Notes: generated by a model from the sequence alone, not told the origin. Numbered from the stretch's first letter, positions 54,903 to 63,938 are shown. The stretch: 64,000 bases of DNA from Streptomyces radicis (GCF_003626575.1 NZ_RBDY01000015.1:62001-126000); one strand, 5' to 3'. Numbers and translations: made by a program.

Positions 54903-55697
54903 CTAATGCAGGTAGCCGAGACCCGTCGAGATCTGGTCGGCGTACTCGATGGCCCGGCGGGCCAGCTCGGCCTCCCGCTCCGGCAGGTCGAGCGCGGACA
55001 GCGAACCGGAGACGGAGAGCGCCGCGACCACCTCGCCCGAACGGTCCCTGACCGGGGCCGCGAGGCACGCGCGGCCGAGGGCCAACTCCTCGACCTCGGT
55101 GGCGTATCCGCGGGCGCCCACCTCGTCGAGCGCGTCGAGCAGCGCGTCGAGGCGGGTCAGGGTGCGGCCGGTGAAGGCGGGGTACTCCTCGCCGAGGAGC
55201 GCCCTGACGTCCTCGGCGCGCCTGCCGCACAGCAGCGCCTTGCCGAGCGCCGTGGCGTGCAGGGGCGCGAGGCGCCCGGTGAGGGTGAACGAGCGCGGCG
55301 CCCTCGGGCCCTCGAAGTGGCACAGGTAGAACAGCTGGTCCCCGTGCCGCTCGGCGACGTTGGCGCCCAGCCCTGTCTCGTGGGCGAGGTTCTGCGCGAC
55401 CTGGCGCGCGGCGCGGTGCACAGGGGACTGGTTGAGCGCGACGCCGGCGAGCGAGATCAGCCGGGGGCCGAGCCTGTGCAGCCCGCTGCGCTCGTCCCGC
55501 GCCAGATATCCCAACGCCTCCAGCGCGCTGACCAGGCGGGAGACGGTGGACTGCCCCAGCCCGGTCAGCTCCACGAGCTCCGCGATCCGGCGCTCGGGGT
55601 GCTCGTCCGTGAAGTACGCCAGCAGGGACAGCGCCCGTTCCACGCTCTGGGTCCCCGCCACTGCGGTGCCCACGCTGGGATTCATACGCGACGCCAT
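54903..55697 (-). CDS. IclR-family transcriptional regulator (second of two)
   Basis: The protein has 264 residues from the ATG at 55697 (MASRMNPS; a second ATG four codons on is possible). The winged helix is TQSVERALSLLAYFTDEHPERRIAELVELTGLGQSTVSRLV, and the ligand domain has LHATALGKALLCG and RACLAAPVRDRSGEVVAALSVSGS. It is a clear paralogue of the IclR at 50607 (both have GVALNQxPVHRxARQ). It is divergent from the secreted hydrolase-like gene and probably controls it. Confidence 0.92.
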   Translation of the reverse strand: MASRMNPSVGTAVAGTQSVERALSLLAYFTDEHPERRIAELVELTGLGQSTVSRLVSALEALGYLARDERSGLHRLGPRLISLAGVALNQSPVHRAARQVAQNLAHETGLGANVAERHGDQLFYLCHFEGPRAPRSFTLTGRLAPLHATALGKALLCGRRAEDVRALLGEEYPAFTGRTLTRLDALLDALDEVGARGYATEVEELALGRACLAAPVRDRSGEVVAALSVSGSLSALDLPEREAELARRAIEYADQISTGLGYLH

Positions 55698-55724
55698 GGA
55701 TACCCCGATCCCTTTAGGAGTGCC

Positions 55725-55739
55725 ATCCAGATAGTGGAT
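55725..55739. promoter_or_regulatory. ATCCA-N5-TGGAT inverted repeat upstream of IclR 2 / hydrolase
   Basis: This perfect 5-bp-arm inverted repeat lies 28 bases before the IclR start, in the 165-bp divergent gap. It is a candidate operator and differs from the CATG-type sites of the first IclR. Confidence 0.5.
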
Positions 55740-55862
55740 CCTACAGGCCATGTTCGCGGCTTCTCGCACTCCGCCCGTGCACAGGGGGTTGACGGCGTGC
55801 GCCATGTGGGAGAGGTTCTCACAAAATGAATCGCTCATGCCAATAAAGAGCCGGAGGACCAC

Positions 55863-57857
55863 ATGAAGGCGCGGGCACTCATCGCCGCAGGGACGCTCAT
55901 CGTCGGCGTCATCCCAGGGGCCGCCGCGGCGGCGGCCGCGGAGCCGGACTCCACCCGCGCCGCGGCCCCCGGGGACCCGACCGCCGCACAGCCGGTCCTG
56001 CTGAACCAGAGCGGATTCGGCCTCGGCGAGCCCAAGCGGTTCACCGCGCCGCGGGCCGAGGACGGCGCGGCCTTCGAGATCACCGACGCCTCGGGCGAGG
56101 TCAGGTACCGGGGCAGGGTGCACGGGGGCGTGGGCGACTTCACCGCGTTCGACCCGCGCGACACCGGCGACTTCGTGGTCACCGTCGAGGGCGCGGCGGG
56201 CGTCGGCACGTCGGTGCCCTTCGGGATCGGCGCCTACTGGATCGACCGGGTGTCCTACCAGCGCGCCATCGAGTTCATGTCGGGGAGCCGCTGCTACTTC
56301 GGCGACTTCACCCGCTTCGCCGACGGGCCGGGCCTCGCCAGCGACGAGTACGGCCACCGCGAGTGCATGAAGGCCGTGACCTGGCGCGACGGGGCGCACT
56401 ACTCCCGGGAGATCCAGACGCTCGTCGACCTGTACTTCGTCAACCCCAGCGCGTTCGAGCAGGTCTCCGTGGACGACGCGATCTACGAGGGGCTGCCGGT
56501 GACGCTGCCCGATGACACGCCCGAGATCGTGCGCCTCATCCACTGGGGCGTCGAGCTGCTGCTCGCGGCCGACGTCAACGAGCCCCAGCTCAAGGAGCAG
56601 TTGGCGGCCTTCGTGCACGCCTATCCCCAACTCGCCGCCTACATACCGGCCGACGTCTACGAGCGCGCCCGCGACCATGTCTTCGCCACCTGGGGCGACC
56701 CCGCGGGCGACCGCTACTACTGGCAGGCGTTCACGCCCCACACGGGCGATCTCTTCCAGACGTACACCCAGGTGGGCACGGGCAAGGGCGAGTTGCCCCC
56801 GGGCCACTCGGTGTGGCCCAACGTGATGATGTACGAGGTCGCGCTGCGCGAGGGCCGCGACGACGCCGAACGCTACCTGAACGCCGCGCGGGACCAGGCC
56901 GCTTGGCTGGTCGGCAACCTCGACCTCGACGACCCCGCCGTCACCAAGGGGCAGCGGCAGAGCGAGTATGTGCTGATCACCGGCCTTGTGCAGTTCGCCG
57001 AGGCCTACCCCGACCAGGCGCCCGAAGGCATCGAGGGGTTCGTCCGCGACTGGGCGCGCGTCGCCACCGAACGCTCGGACAACCTCTGGGACTTCCGCCG
57101 CTACTCCGACGAGCGCTGGACCATCCCCGCCTTCACCGGCGGCGGCGCCGACGACCCCAACGAGACCGGCAACGTGGCGGGCTTCGCCGCGCCCGCGCTC
57201 GCCGCCGCCCGGCTGCTCGGCGACGACGACCCGCTGGCCGACCGGCTGCGCGAGATCGCCGCGGCACACGTCGACAACCTCTTCGGCCGCAACCCCACGG
57301 GCCGCCACGCCTCGTACGACGCGCCGAGCGAGCAGGACGGGTTCGAGGGCGTCGAGCGAGGCTGGTTCTCCGAGTACCAGGGCGGCGCCGGGCTGCTGGA
57401 GAACCTGCCAGGCGTGCTCGACGGCAGCCCGAAGAACGGCCACTACCCCTTCAACCCGGGCACCGGGAACATCGGCCACACCGAGGGCTGGGTCGCGTTC
57501 AACGCCGCGTGGAACGAGTCGCTCGTCTGGCGCGCCGTCGACCAGACGCGCCTCGACGTGCTCAACCGCCGCGGCGACCCCGTGCGCGTGGTGCCCCGCC
57601 GCGGGGAGGTGACGGTGGAGCTTGCCGCGCCGCTGAACCTGGACGCCGAGTCCCTCGACCAGGGCACGGTCGAGGTCCGCGTGGGCGACCGCGCCGCCGA
57701 GGCGCTGACCGTCACCCAGACGGGGCCCAATACCACGACGTTCCGCGGCACCCTCGACCTGGCCACGCTGGGCGCGCGCCACGGCGACGAGGTCACGGTG
57801 TCCTACGGCTACGGCTCGTTCGCGGTGTCGCACTCCTTCACCGTGGTCGGACGGTAG
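55863..57857 (+). CDS. Secreted glycoside hydrolase-like protein with N-terminal CelD-type Ig domain
   Basis: The protein has 664 residues with a signal peptide (MKARALIAAGTLIVGVIPGAAAAAAA). An Ig-like domain follows (about 43-125: PVLLNQSGFGLGEPKRFTAP, GDFVVTVEG), as found before GH9 catalytic domains. The large helix-rich domain (about 130-560) looks like an (alpha/alpha)6 barrel (AIEFMSGSRCYFGDF, VDLYFVNPSAFEQ, YYWQAFTPHTGDLFQT). It ends with an Ig-like tail (about 575-664). I do not see the GH9 Asp/Glu motifs, so the family is left open. Divergent IclR, sugar importer and lyase-like genes suggest it acts on the same polysaccharide. Confidence 0.8.
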   Translation: MKARALIAAGTLIVGVIPGAAAAAAAEPDSTRAAAPGDPTAAQPVLLNQSGFGLGEPKRFTAPRAEDGAAFEITDASGEVRYRGRVHGGVGDFTAFDPRDTGDFVVTVEGAAGVGTSVPFGIGAYWIDRVSYQRAIEFMSGSRCYFGDFTRFADGPGLASDEYGHRECMKAVTWRDGAHYSREIQTLVDLYFVNPSAFEQVSVDDAIYEGLPVTLPDDTPEIVRLIHWGVELLLAADVNEPQLKEQLAAFVHAYPQLAAYIPADVYERARDHVFATWGDPAGDRYYWQAFTPHTGDLFQTYTQVGTGKGELPPGHSVWPNVMMYEVALREGRDDAERYLNAARDQAAWLVGNLDLDDPAVTKGQRQSEYVLITGLVQFAEAYPDQAPEGIEGFVRDWARVATERSDNLWDFRRYSDERWTIPAFTGGGADDPNETGNVAGFAAPALAAARLLGDDDPLADRLREIAAAHVDNLFGRNPTGRHASYDAPSEQDGFEGVERGWFSEYQGGAGLLENLPGVLDGSPKNGHYPFNPGTGNIGHTEGWVAFNAAWNESLVWRAVDQTRLDVLNRRGDPVRVVPRRGEVTVELAAPLNLDAESLDQGTVEVRVGDRAAEALTVTQTGPNTTTFRGTLDLATLGARHGDEVTVSYGYGSFAVSHSFTVVGR

Positions 57858-57899
57858 GTCCGGGGCGCCGGGCCGCCGCGCCCGTTCGGCGTCGCCAGG

Positions 57900-58307
57900 T
57901 CAGACGATGCCGGTCAGGCCCTCGATCGCCGCCGTGGCCCACTCCTGCGCCCCCACCGCCGTACCGGCCACCACCCCCGTCGCGACGGGGGCGAGCACCC
58001 CCCTGAGCAGGGCGACCGCGCGGCGGAGCCTGCCCTCCTCAGGGGGGCCAGGGCGCGTGATGGCCGTGAGGACGTCCCGGGCGGCTGACTCGGCGTCCTC
58101 GCGGTCCCGATCGGCGAGGCCAGCCTGGGGCAGCTGCCTGAGCAGGTCCTCGATCCGCTCGGCGAGCGCCTCGAAGCCGGGCGCGACCGCGCTGTTGTTC
58201 CGCTGATTCTGGGTGACCTCCCCGTTGTTCCAGGCCAACTGGGCCCCTGACACCTCGGCGTTGAACACCGGGCCCTGGGAGTGGTGCTCGTTCTGCGGGT
58301 CGTTCAT
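57900..58307 (-). CDS. Small helical protein with N-terminal GPVFNA...AQLAWNN motif
   Basis: The protein has 135 residues; the ATG overlaps the stop of the beta-helix gene (ATGA). Residues 12-28 (GPVFNAEVSGAQLAWNN) almost repeat residues 536-552 of the upstream protein, followed in both by a Val/Gln-rich stretch. The rest (about 45-135) is helical: an amphipathic segment with many Asp/Arg (LAERIEDLLRQLP, DREDAESAARDVLTAI), then a Gly/Ala-rich hydrophobic helix (APVATGVVAGTAVGAQEW). No known enzyme motif is present. A short motif shared between adjacent proteins resembles bacterial amyloid-like signalling motifs, but I cannot confirm membership. Function unknown. Confidence 0.78.
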   Translation of the reverse strand: MNDPQNEHHSQGPVFNAEVSGAQLAWNNGEVTQNQRNNSAVAPGFEALAERIEDLLRQLPQAGLADRDREDAESAARDVLTAITRPGPPEEGRLRRAVALLRGVLAPVATGVVAGTAVGAQEWATAAIEGLTGIV

Positions 58308-60007
58308 GTGGCGGAACCGTCCTCGTCGGTCTGTCGCTGGATGACGCTCGTGTTGTTCCACGCGAGCTGGGCGCTGTGCACCGCGGCGTTGAAGACCGGG
58401 CCGTTGAAGTGGTTGACGATCGTCGGCGGGCGCTCGTCCGGCTCGGCGCTCGGCACGACCCGCAGCGACGTGCGGAGCCCGACCAGGTCGACGCGCCCGT
58501 TGGCCTGCACGGCCACGCCCCGCGTCCCCGGCACCGAGCAGTCCACCAGCCGACCGCCGCACGCGTCGGCGAAGCGCGCCCCCGTGGCGGCGCAGTCCGC
58601 GAACTCGCTGTCCGCGACGTCGAGATAGGCGGAGTCCACCCCGCCGAGGCCGAACGCCTCCGAGCCGGTCACGGTGAGGTTCCTCGCGACCAGCCGCCCC
58701 TTGCCGTACGCGAGGGCGCCCCCGCTGCTGACCGCTCGCGCGGCGCAGTCGTGCAGGAACAGCTGCGCGTCCTCGGCCACGCCGAAGCCCAACGGCCCGC
58801 GCTCGGCCACCGCGCGCCTGAGCGTGACCCGGGCCTGGCCGAGGACCGACACCGCGGCGAGGTCGAAGCCGTGGAACGCCGCGTCGGTGACGTCGGCCGT
58901 GGTGCCCCCGCCGCCCCAGATGTCCAGGCCCGCGGAGCAGCGCTCCACGCGGACCCGCTCGAACACGGCCCTGGAGTCGCCGAAGACGCGCAGCGCCGAA
59001 CCCGTCAGATCGCGGATGTCCAGGCGGGTGAAGCGGCCCCTCGCGGCCTCGGTCACCGCGACGCCGACGTTTCCCCCGATGACGCGGCAGCCATGCACCT
59101 CGGGGGCCCCGCCCTTGGTCGAGAACACCGCGACGTTGCCCGCGCCCACGACCTCGCAGTCCTCGAACCTGCCGCGGCCCGCGGTCTGGACGTTGATCCC
59201 GGTGTCACGGCAGTCGGTGAACGAGCAGCCGCGCACGACCGGATCGGCCCCGCTCGCCACCGCGATCCCGTGCTCCGCGTCGGTGACGCGCGTGCCGTCC
59301 ACCGAGCCACGCGACTGGACGCTGAACATGATCGCCTCGGCGTGCACGGCGTCGATCCTGCCCCCGACCACGGTGAGCTCGGCCCGCGTGTCCGCCATCA
59401 GGGCGGCCTTCCCCGTGCCGGTCAGCTCGCACCCGGTGACCCGGGCCCGCGCGTCGCTGACCCGCACGCCATGGATCAGGCTGCCCCCGATCCAGCTGTC
59501 GCCGATCGAGACGTCGGCGCCCTCGATCACCGCGACGGCGTTGTCGGCGGCGTCGACGAACCGGCACCGTTCGACGACCCCTTCCGCCCCGGCGAAGAGG
59601 GTCCGGCCGTGCCTCACGACGCTGTCCCGCAGCGTCAGGCGGGTGCCGGGCCTGGCGTGCAGGCCGACGCCGTTGTGCGCCCGGATCTCGGAGCGCTCCA
59701 GCGTGAGCGTCCCCGCGTGGCACCCGACGACGTCGGCGTCGCGGCCGATCAGCACCAGGCCGTCGATGTGCACCGACCCGAAGGCGTCGAGGACGGCGCC
59801 GCGCGGTCGGCTCACCACGACGGAGCCGGGGCCTCCGACCGCCACCAGCGCCACCTCGCCCCGGACCGTGAGCGCCTCCTCGTAACGCCCGGGCGCGATC
59901 TCGACCGCCGCGGCCCCGCCCCGCGCGGCCGCGGCGGCGAGCGCGGAGGCGATGTCGCGATGGGCACGACGACCGCCGTGTGGCGCGACGACATACCTCG
60001 CGACCAT
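58304..60007 (-). CDS. Right-handed parallel beta-helix protein with C-terminal pairing motif
   Basis: The protein has 567 residues from the ATG at 60007, with GGGGGGAGG about nine bases upstream; the frame is open to 60043. The N-terminus YVVAPHGGRRAHRDIASAL is the usual lead-in of pectate-lyase-like beta helices. About 20 rungs of 22-24 residues follow, with recurring G-V/C-x-F/V-x-D/G-x-G patterns. No signal peptide is seen, so it is probably cytoplasmic, unlike secreted pectinases. Residues 536-552 (GPVFNAAVHSAQLAWNN) are nearly copied in the next protein, to which it is translationally coupled. A scaffold or sensor role is possible; no catalytic residues were recognised. Confidence 0.83.
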   Translation of the reverse strand: MVARYVVAPHGGRRAHRDIASALAAAAARGGAAAVEIAPGRYEEALTVRGEVALVAVGGPGSVVVSRPRGAVLDAFGSVHIDGLVLIGRDADVVGCHAGTLTLERSEIRAHNGVGLHARPGTRLTLRDSVVRHGRTLFAGAEGVVERCRFVDAADNAVAVIEGADVSIGDSWIGGSLIHGVRVSDARARVTGCELTGTGKAALMADTRAELTVVGGRIDAVHAEAIMFSVQSRGSVDGTRVTDAEHGIAVASGADPVVRGCSFTDCRDTGINVQTAGRGRFEDCEVVGAGNVAVFSTKGGAPEVHGCRVIGGNVGVAVTEAARGRFTRLDIRDLTGSALRVFGDSRAVFERVRVERCSAGLDIWGGGGTTADVTDAAFHGFDLAAVSVLGQARVTLRRAVAERGPLGFGVAEDAQLFLHDCAARAVSSGGALAYGKGRLVARNLTVTGSEAFGLGGVDSAYLDVADSEFADCAATGARFADACGGRLVDCSVPGTRGVAVQANGRVDLVGLRTSLRVVPSAEPDERPPTIVNHFNGPVFNAAVHSAQLAWNNTSVIQRQTDEDGSAT

Positions 60008-60098
60008 GCCCACGCCCTCCCCCCACCGCTCACGCGGAGCCATCTGCCGATGCTACCCAAGGAGTTCGGGGAGGGCCGCCCCCCGCGCCCCCGCGACT

Positions 60099-60370
60099 AT
60101 TCCTCGACGAGGTGTCGTTCGACGTCGGCAACGGCTCGAAGACCGCGCTCATCGGCGCCAACGGGGCGGGCAAGAGCACCCTGCCGCGCCTGGTGAGGGG
60201 CGAGGAGCGGCCGCACGGTGGCAGGGTCACCGTGGACGGCGAGCTCGGCGTGATGCCGCGGTTCATCGGCCGCGCCAAGGGCGGCACCACGGTGCACGAG
60301 CCGCTGGTCGATGAGCCCGCCGCGCTCTCCGTGCGCCCCGGTGGCCCGCCGTGGCAGCGCGCCGACATTC
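60099..60370 (+). pseudogene. Remnant of an ABC-F ATPase gene
   Basis: In this frame the sequence reads LFLDEVSFDVGNGSKTALIG, with Walker A GANGAGKST and then GELGVMPRFIGRAKGGTTVHEPLVDE. This matches the first third of an EttA-like ABC-F protein. The segment lacks a start and everything after about 90 residues. It fills the 386-bp gap between the beta-helix and monooxygenase genes on the opposite strand to both, and is best read as a decayed fragment. Confidence 0.7.
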
Positions 60371-60392
60371 CGCTCCCGCACGCGCGGGGGGA

Positions 60393-61472
60393 TCAGCGGC
60401 GCGGCGCCGCGCCGAGCGCGGGCAGGATCGTCTCCCCGACGCGGTACGCCTCCTCGAGCAGGGGGTTCCCCGAGAGGATGAACGTGTCGACCCCCAGATC
60501 CTCGTACTCCTTCAGCCGCTCGACGACCTGGGCGGTCGAGCCGACGACCGCGGTGCCAGGACCCGGCCTGAAGAGACTCATGCCGGGCCAGAGGTTCGGG
60601 TGCCGCTCCAGCTCGCGGGCCCGCGCCGGGACCCGGCCGCCGTGCTGCCTGAACTGCCGCTGCCAGCCGACCCCGTCCTCGCCCGCCCGGTCCCCGAGCT
60701 GGCGGGCGTAGGTGGCCTCGCTCGTCACGTCGAGCAGCCGGTCGGCGACCGCCCACGCCTCGTCCTCCGAGTCCCTGACGATCAGGTGCACGCGCAGCCC
60801 GAAGCGCAGGGTCCTGCCGTGCGCGGCGGCCGCCTTCCGCACCCGGTCGAGCTTCTCGGCGAGCTGCGCGGGCGGCTCGGCCCACGTGAGGTAGACGTCC
60901 ATGTGCTCGGCCGCCACCTCGATCCCCGGCGGCGACGAGCCGCCGAACCACAGCGGCACATGCGGGGTCTGCACCGGCCCCAGGTCGCCGAACGAGGCGC
61001 CCGCGCCGGTCAGTTCGTAGAAGCGCCCCCGGTGGTCGAAGACCTCGCCCGCGGTCAGCCGTTTCACGATCGACCAGTACTCCGCGCTCAACGCGTACCG
61101 CTCGTCGTGCTCGACGTTCAGCCCGTACTCGCGCAGGGCCCTGGTGGAGCCGTTGACGACGTTGAAGCGCAGCCGACCGCCGAAGAGGGTGTCGAACGTG
61201 AGCGCCATCTTCGCCAGCAGCGTCGGGGAGATCAGCCCGGGGTGGACCGCGAGCAGGGGGTGGAAGCGCTCGCTCGTCGAGGCGGCCAGGGCGCTGCCGA
61301 GCGGCCAGACGTCGTGCAGGTCGGTCGCCAGCAGCGCGCCGCTGAAGCCGAGGCTGTCCACCGCCCCGGCGAGCCGCCGCAGATAGCGCGCGTCCACGGG
61401 GCGGCGCCCCTCGGGCTCCCAGGGGTAGGCGCCCTCGCGCGGAATGATGTACCAGAGGACTTCGGAGGCCAT
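60393..61472 (-). CDS. FMNH2-dependent alkanesulfonate monooxygenase (SsuD-like)
   Basis: The protein has 359 residues of the luciferase-like family at SsuD length, with the barrel patterns GFSGALLATDLHDVWPLGSALA, PTLLAKMALTFDTLFGGRLRFNVVNG, ALSAEYWSIVKRL, PLWFGGSSPPG and the Arg-rich loop before the end (FRPGPGTAVVGS). It would cleave alkanesulfonates to aldehyde and sulfite using FMNH2 from a reductase encoded elsewhere. It is last of a reverse operon: unseen gene, permease, ATPase, binding protein, monooxygenase. It differs from the NtaA-type enzyme at 44146, so substrates are probably different. Confidence 0.9.
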   Translation of the reverse strand: MASEVLWYIIPREGAYPWEPEGRRPVDARYLRRLAGAVDSLGFSGALLATDLHDVWPLGSALAASTSERFHPLLAVHPGLISPTLLAKMALTFDTLFGGRLRFNVVNGSTRALREYGLNVEHDERYALSAEYWSIVKRLTAGEVFDHRGRFYELTGAGASFGDLGPVQTPHVPLWFGGSSPPGIEVAAEHMDVYLTWAEPPAQLAEKLDRVRKAAAAHGRTLRFGLRVHLIVRDSEDEAWAVADRLLDVTSEATYARQLGDRAGEDGVGWQRQFRQHGGRVPARARELERHPNLWPGMSLFRPGPGTAVVGSTAQVVERLKEYEDLGVDTFILSGNPLLEEAYRVGETILPALGAAPRR

Positions 61473-61483
61473 GGCGTTCTCCC

Positions 61484-62347
61484 TCAGGGGCGGCGGGCGA
61501 CGGCGTCGGCGACCCGCACCGGGGTGTCGATGAAGCCGACGCGGGCGAAGACGTCGGCGGCCTGCTGCTGTTCGGCGATGAAGTCGTCGCCCACGCCCTC
61601 GATGCGCCAGGGCAGGGAGCGCAGCGCCGTCTCCCAGTCGTCCACGTCGCCGCCCTGGTGGTCGGCGGCGATGGCGGCGGCCTCGCGCGGGTGCGCCTCG
61701 GCCCAGGCGTCCGCGCGGCGCAGGGCGCGCAGCAGCGCCTCGACCACATCGGGCCGCTCCTCGGCCAGCGCCCTGCGGGTGAAGAACACCGAGCGGTCGG
61801 TGATGACGTCGCCGGTGGGGACCAGGACGCGGAGGCCGCCGCCGCGCAGGGCGGCGGCCAGCCGCGGGCCCTGGGCCACCCAGGCGGCGATCGCCCCTGA
61901 CCGCAGGAGCTTCTCGCTGTCCTCGCCGCCGCGTTCGGCGACGATGTCGGTGGCGTAGGAGAGGCCGTGGTCGTCGAGCGCCTTGGCGACCAGGTGCGTC
62001 TGCCAGGAGCCGATCGCCAGGTGCACGGTGCCGCCCGCGAGGTCGGCGACGCTCCGCGCGGGGCTGTCATCGGCGACGAGCAGGGCGCCGTGGTCGGGGC
62101 GCGGGGCGGAGACGGCCGCGTAGACGAGGTCGTGCCCGGCCGCCTGGGCGGTGATCGGCGGGGTCGATCCGGTGCCGCCGAGGTCGATGACGCCGTCCGT
62201 CAGCAGCCGCCCGGTGCGCACGCCGTTCTCGTAGGGGTGGAACGCCACGGTCTCGCCCACGGCGGCCAGCTCGTCCGCCGCGTGGTCGAGGCGGGAGAGG
62301 TAGTAGAGGGTGGGGTTGCTGTCGTGGACGCCGATGGTGACGGTCAT
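61484..62347 (-). CDS. Sulfonate-type substrate-binding protein lacking a signal peptide
   Basis: The protein has 287 residues of the SsuA/NMT1 type (VAFHPYENGVRTGRLLTDGVIDLGGTGSTPP, ARSVADLAGGTVHLAIGSWQTHLVAKAL, IAAWVAQGPRL). The start MTVTIGVHDSNPTLYYL goes straight into the mature fold, with no signal peptide or lipobox and no plausible upstream start, since the ATPase stop is five bases away. Such unsecreted members may act as cytoplasmic sulfonate-binding or regulatory proteins, or the true exported protein may be elsewhere. Confidence 0.87.
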   Translation of the reverse strand: MTVTIGVHDSNPTLYYLSRLDHAADELAAVGETVAFHPYENGVRTGRLLTDGVIDLGGTGSTPPITAQAAGHDLVYAAVSAPRPDHGALLVADDSPARSVADLAGGTVHLAIGSWQTHLVAKALDDHGLSYATDIVAERGGEDSEKLLRSGAIAAWVAQGPRLAAALRGGGLRVLVPTGDVITDRSVFFTRRALAEERPDVVEALLRALRRADAWAEAHPREAAAIAADHQGGDVDDWETALRSLPWRIEGVGDDFIAEQQQAADVFARVGFIDTPVRVADAVARRP

Positions 62348-62352
62348 TCAGA

Positions 62353-63084
62353 TCACTCTTCCTTGGCGAATTCCTGGGCGAGTTCCTGGGTGAACGCGGG
62401 GACTCCGAGGTCGGCGAGCAGGCGGCGGCGCAGGGCCGCGAACGCGGGGTCGCCGGGGTCGCGGGGCCTGGGGACGTCGACGGGCTCGTCGGTGACGAGC
62501 CGCCCTCCGCGCAGGACGCAGACGCGGTCCGCGAGGCGCACCGCCTCGTCGACGTCGTGGGTGACCAGCAGGACGGCGGGGCGGTGGGCCCGGCACAGCT
62601 CGTTCACCAGGTCCTGCATGCGCAGCCGGGTGAGCGCGTCGAGCGCGGCGAACGGCTCGTCGAGCAGCAGCAGTTCGGGCTCGCGCACCAGGGCGCGGGC
62701 GAGCGCCACCCGCTGCGCCTCGCCGCCCGAGAGGGTGGTGGGCCACGCGCGGGCGTGGTTCTCGAGGCCGACCTCGGCGAGCGCCCTGCGCCCGCGCTCG
62801 GCCAGGCCCCTGGGGAGCGCGACGGTCACGTTGGCCAGGACCCGCTTGGAGGGGACGAGCCGTGGCTCCTGGAAGACGGTGGTGCGCGCCCTGGGCACCA
62901 GGATCTCGCCCGCGTCCGCCTCGTCGAGCGCGCCCAGGATCCGCAGCAGCGTCGTCTTGCCGCTGCCGCTCGCGCCGAGCAGCGCCACGAACTCGCCCGC
63001 GCCGATGGTGAGGTCGAGCCCGTCGAGCACGGCCCGTCCGGCGAACGCCCTGCGCAGGCCGCGAACATGTACGGCGACGCTCAT
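62353..63084 (-). CDS. Sulfonate-type ABC ATPase (SsuB-like)
   Basis: The protein has 243 residues with Walker A GASGSGKTT, signature LSGGEAQR, Walker B LLLLDEPFAALD and H-loop VTHD. The ATG at 63084 overlaps the permease stop. It belongs to the NitT/TauT-type group, like the ATPase at 42276. It powers the permease encoded just upstream. Confidence 0.92.
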   Translation of the reverse strand: MSVAVHVRGLRRAFAGRAVLDGLDLTIGAGEFVALLGASGSGKTTLLRILGALDEADAGEILVPRARTTVFQEPRLVPSKRVLANVTVALPRGLAERGRRALAEVGLENHARAWPTTLSGGEAQRVALARALVREPELLLLDEPFAALDALTRLRMQDLVNELCRAHRPAVLLVTHDVDEAVRLADRVCVLRGGRLVTDEPVDVPRPRDPGDPAFAALRRRLLADLGVPAFTQELAQEFAKEE

Positions 63085-63938
63085 CGGGCCGCCCCCCGCC
63101 ACGGCATCAGCAGCCGTTCGAGCACGCGCACGATCACGTCGGCGCACAGCCCGAGCAGCCCGTACACCAGGATGCAGACGGCCAGGATGTCGGTGCGGGC
63201 GAAGTTGCCCGCCTGCACCATCAGATAGCCGATCCCCGCGGTCGTGTTGATCTCCTCGGCGGCGATCAGGGCGATCACGCTGAGGGTCATCGACAGCCTG
63301 AGCCCGGCGAGCAGCGAGGGCAGCGCCCCCGGCAGGACCACCTCGCGCACGAGGGCGAGCCTGCCCATGCCGAAGCTGCGCATGGCCTCGACCAGCTTGG
63401 GGTCGACGCTGCGGACGCCGCTCGATGTCGAGACATACATGGGGAACGTGGTCGCCACGGCGATCAGCAGGATCTTCGCGATCTCGTTGATCCCGAACCA
63501 CACCATGAACAGCGGCACCAGGGCCAGGAACGGGATGGTGCGCAGGATCTGGAGCGAGGAGTCGAGCAGCTCGTCGCCGAGCCGGGTGAACCCCGTGATG
63601 ACGCCCAGGGTCAGCCCCGCGGTCAGGCCGATCAGCAGCCCGGTGCCCGAGCGGGTCAGCGAGGTGGCGAGCGCCTCGGGGAGCTGGCCGTCGCCCCACA
63701 GCTCGACGACGGCCCCGGCCACGGCGCCCGGCGAGGCCAGCACATCGGGGGTGAGCACGCCCGTGGCCGAGGCCGCCCACCACAGCGTGACCAGGACCAG
63801 AGGGCCGACCGCGCGCACGGTCGTCGCGTACCAGTGCGGGCGGGGGCGCCTGACGTGGGCGTGCGGCGTCACCAGGCGGCTCTCGCCGCCCGCCCGTTCG
63901 GCGGCCCGCACGTCGGGCACGTCCTCGGTCGCCGTCAT
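63081..63938 (-). CDS. Sulfonate-type ABC permease (SsuC-like)
   Basis: The protein has 285 residues. A charged cytoplasmic N-terminus (about 1-37) precedes six helices and the EAA loop VDPKLVEAMRSFGMGRLALVREVVLPGALPS of the SsuC/TauC group. Its ATG overlaps the stop of a further upstream gene (ATGA). It is paralogous to the permease at 41404. Confidence 0.92.
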   Translation of the reverse strand: MTATEDVPDVRAAERAGGESRLVTPHAHVRRPRPHWYATTVRAVGPLVLVTLWWAASATGVLTPDVLASPGAVAGAVVELWGDGQLPEALATSLTRSGTGLLIGLTAGLTLGVITGFTRLGDELLDSSLQILRTIPFLALVPLFMVWFGINEIAKILLIAVATTFPMYVSTSSGVRSVDPKLVEAMRSFGMGRLALVREVVLPGALPSLLAGLRLSMTLSVIALIAAEEINTTAGIGYLMVQAGNFARTDILAVCILVYGLLGLCADVIVRVLERLLMPWRGAAR

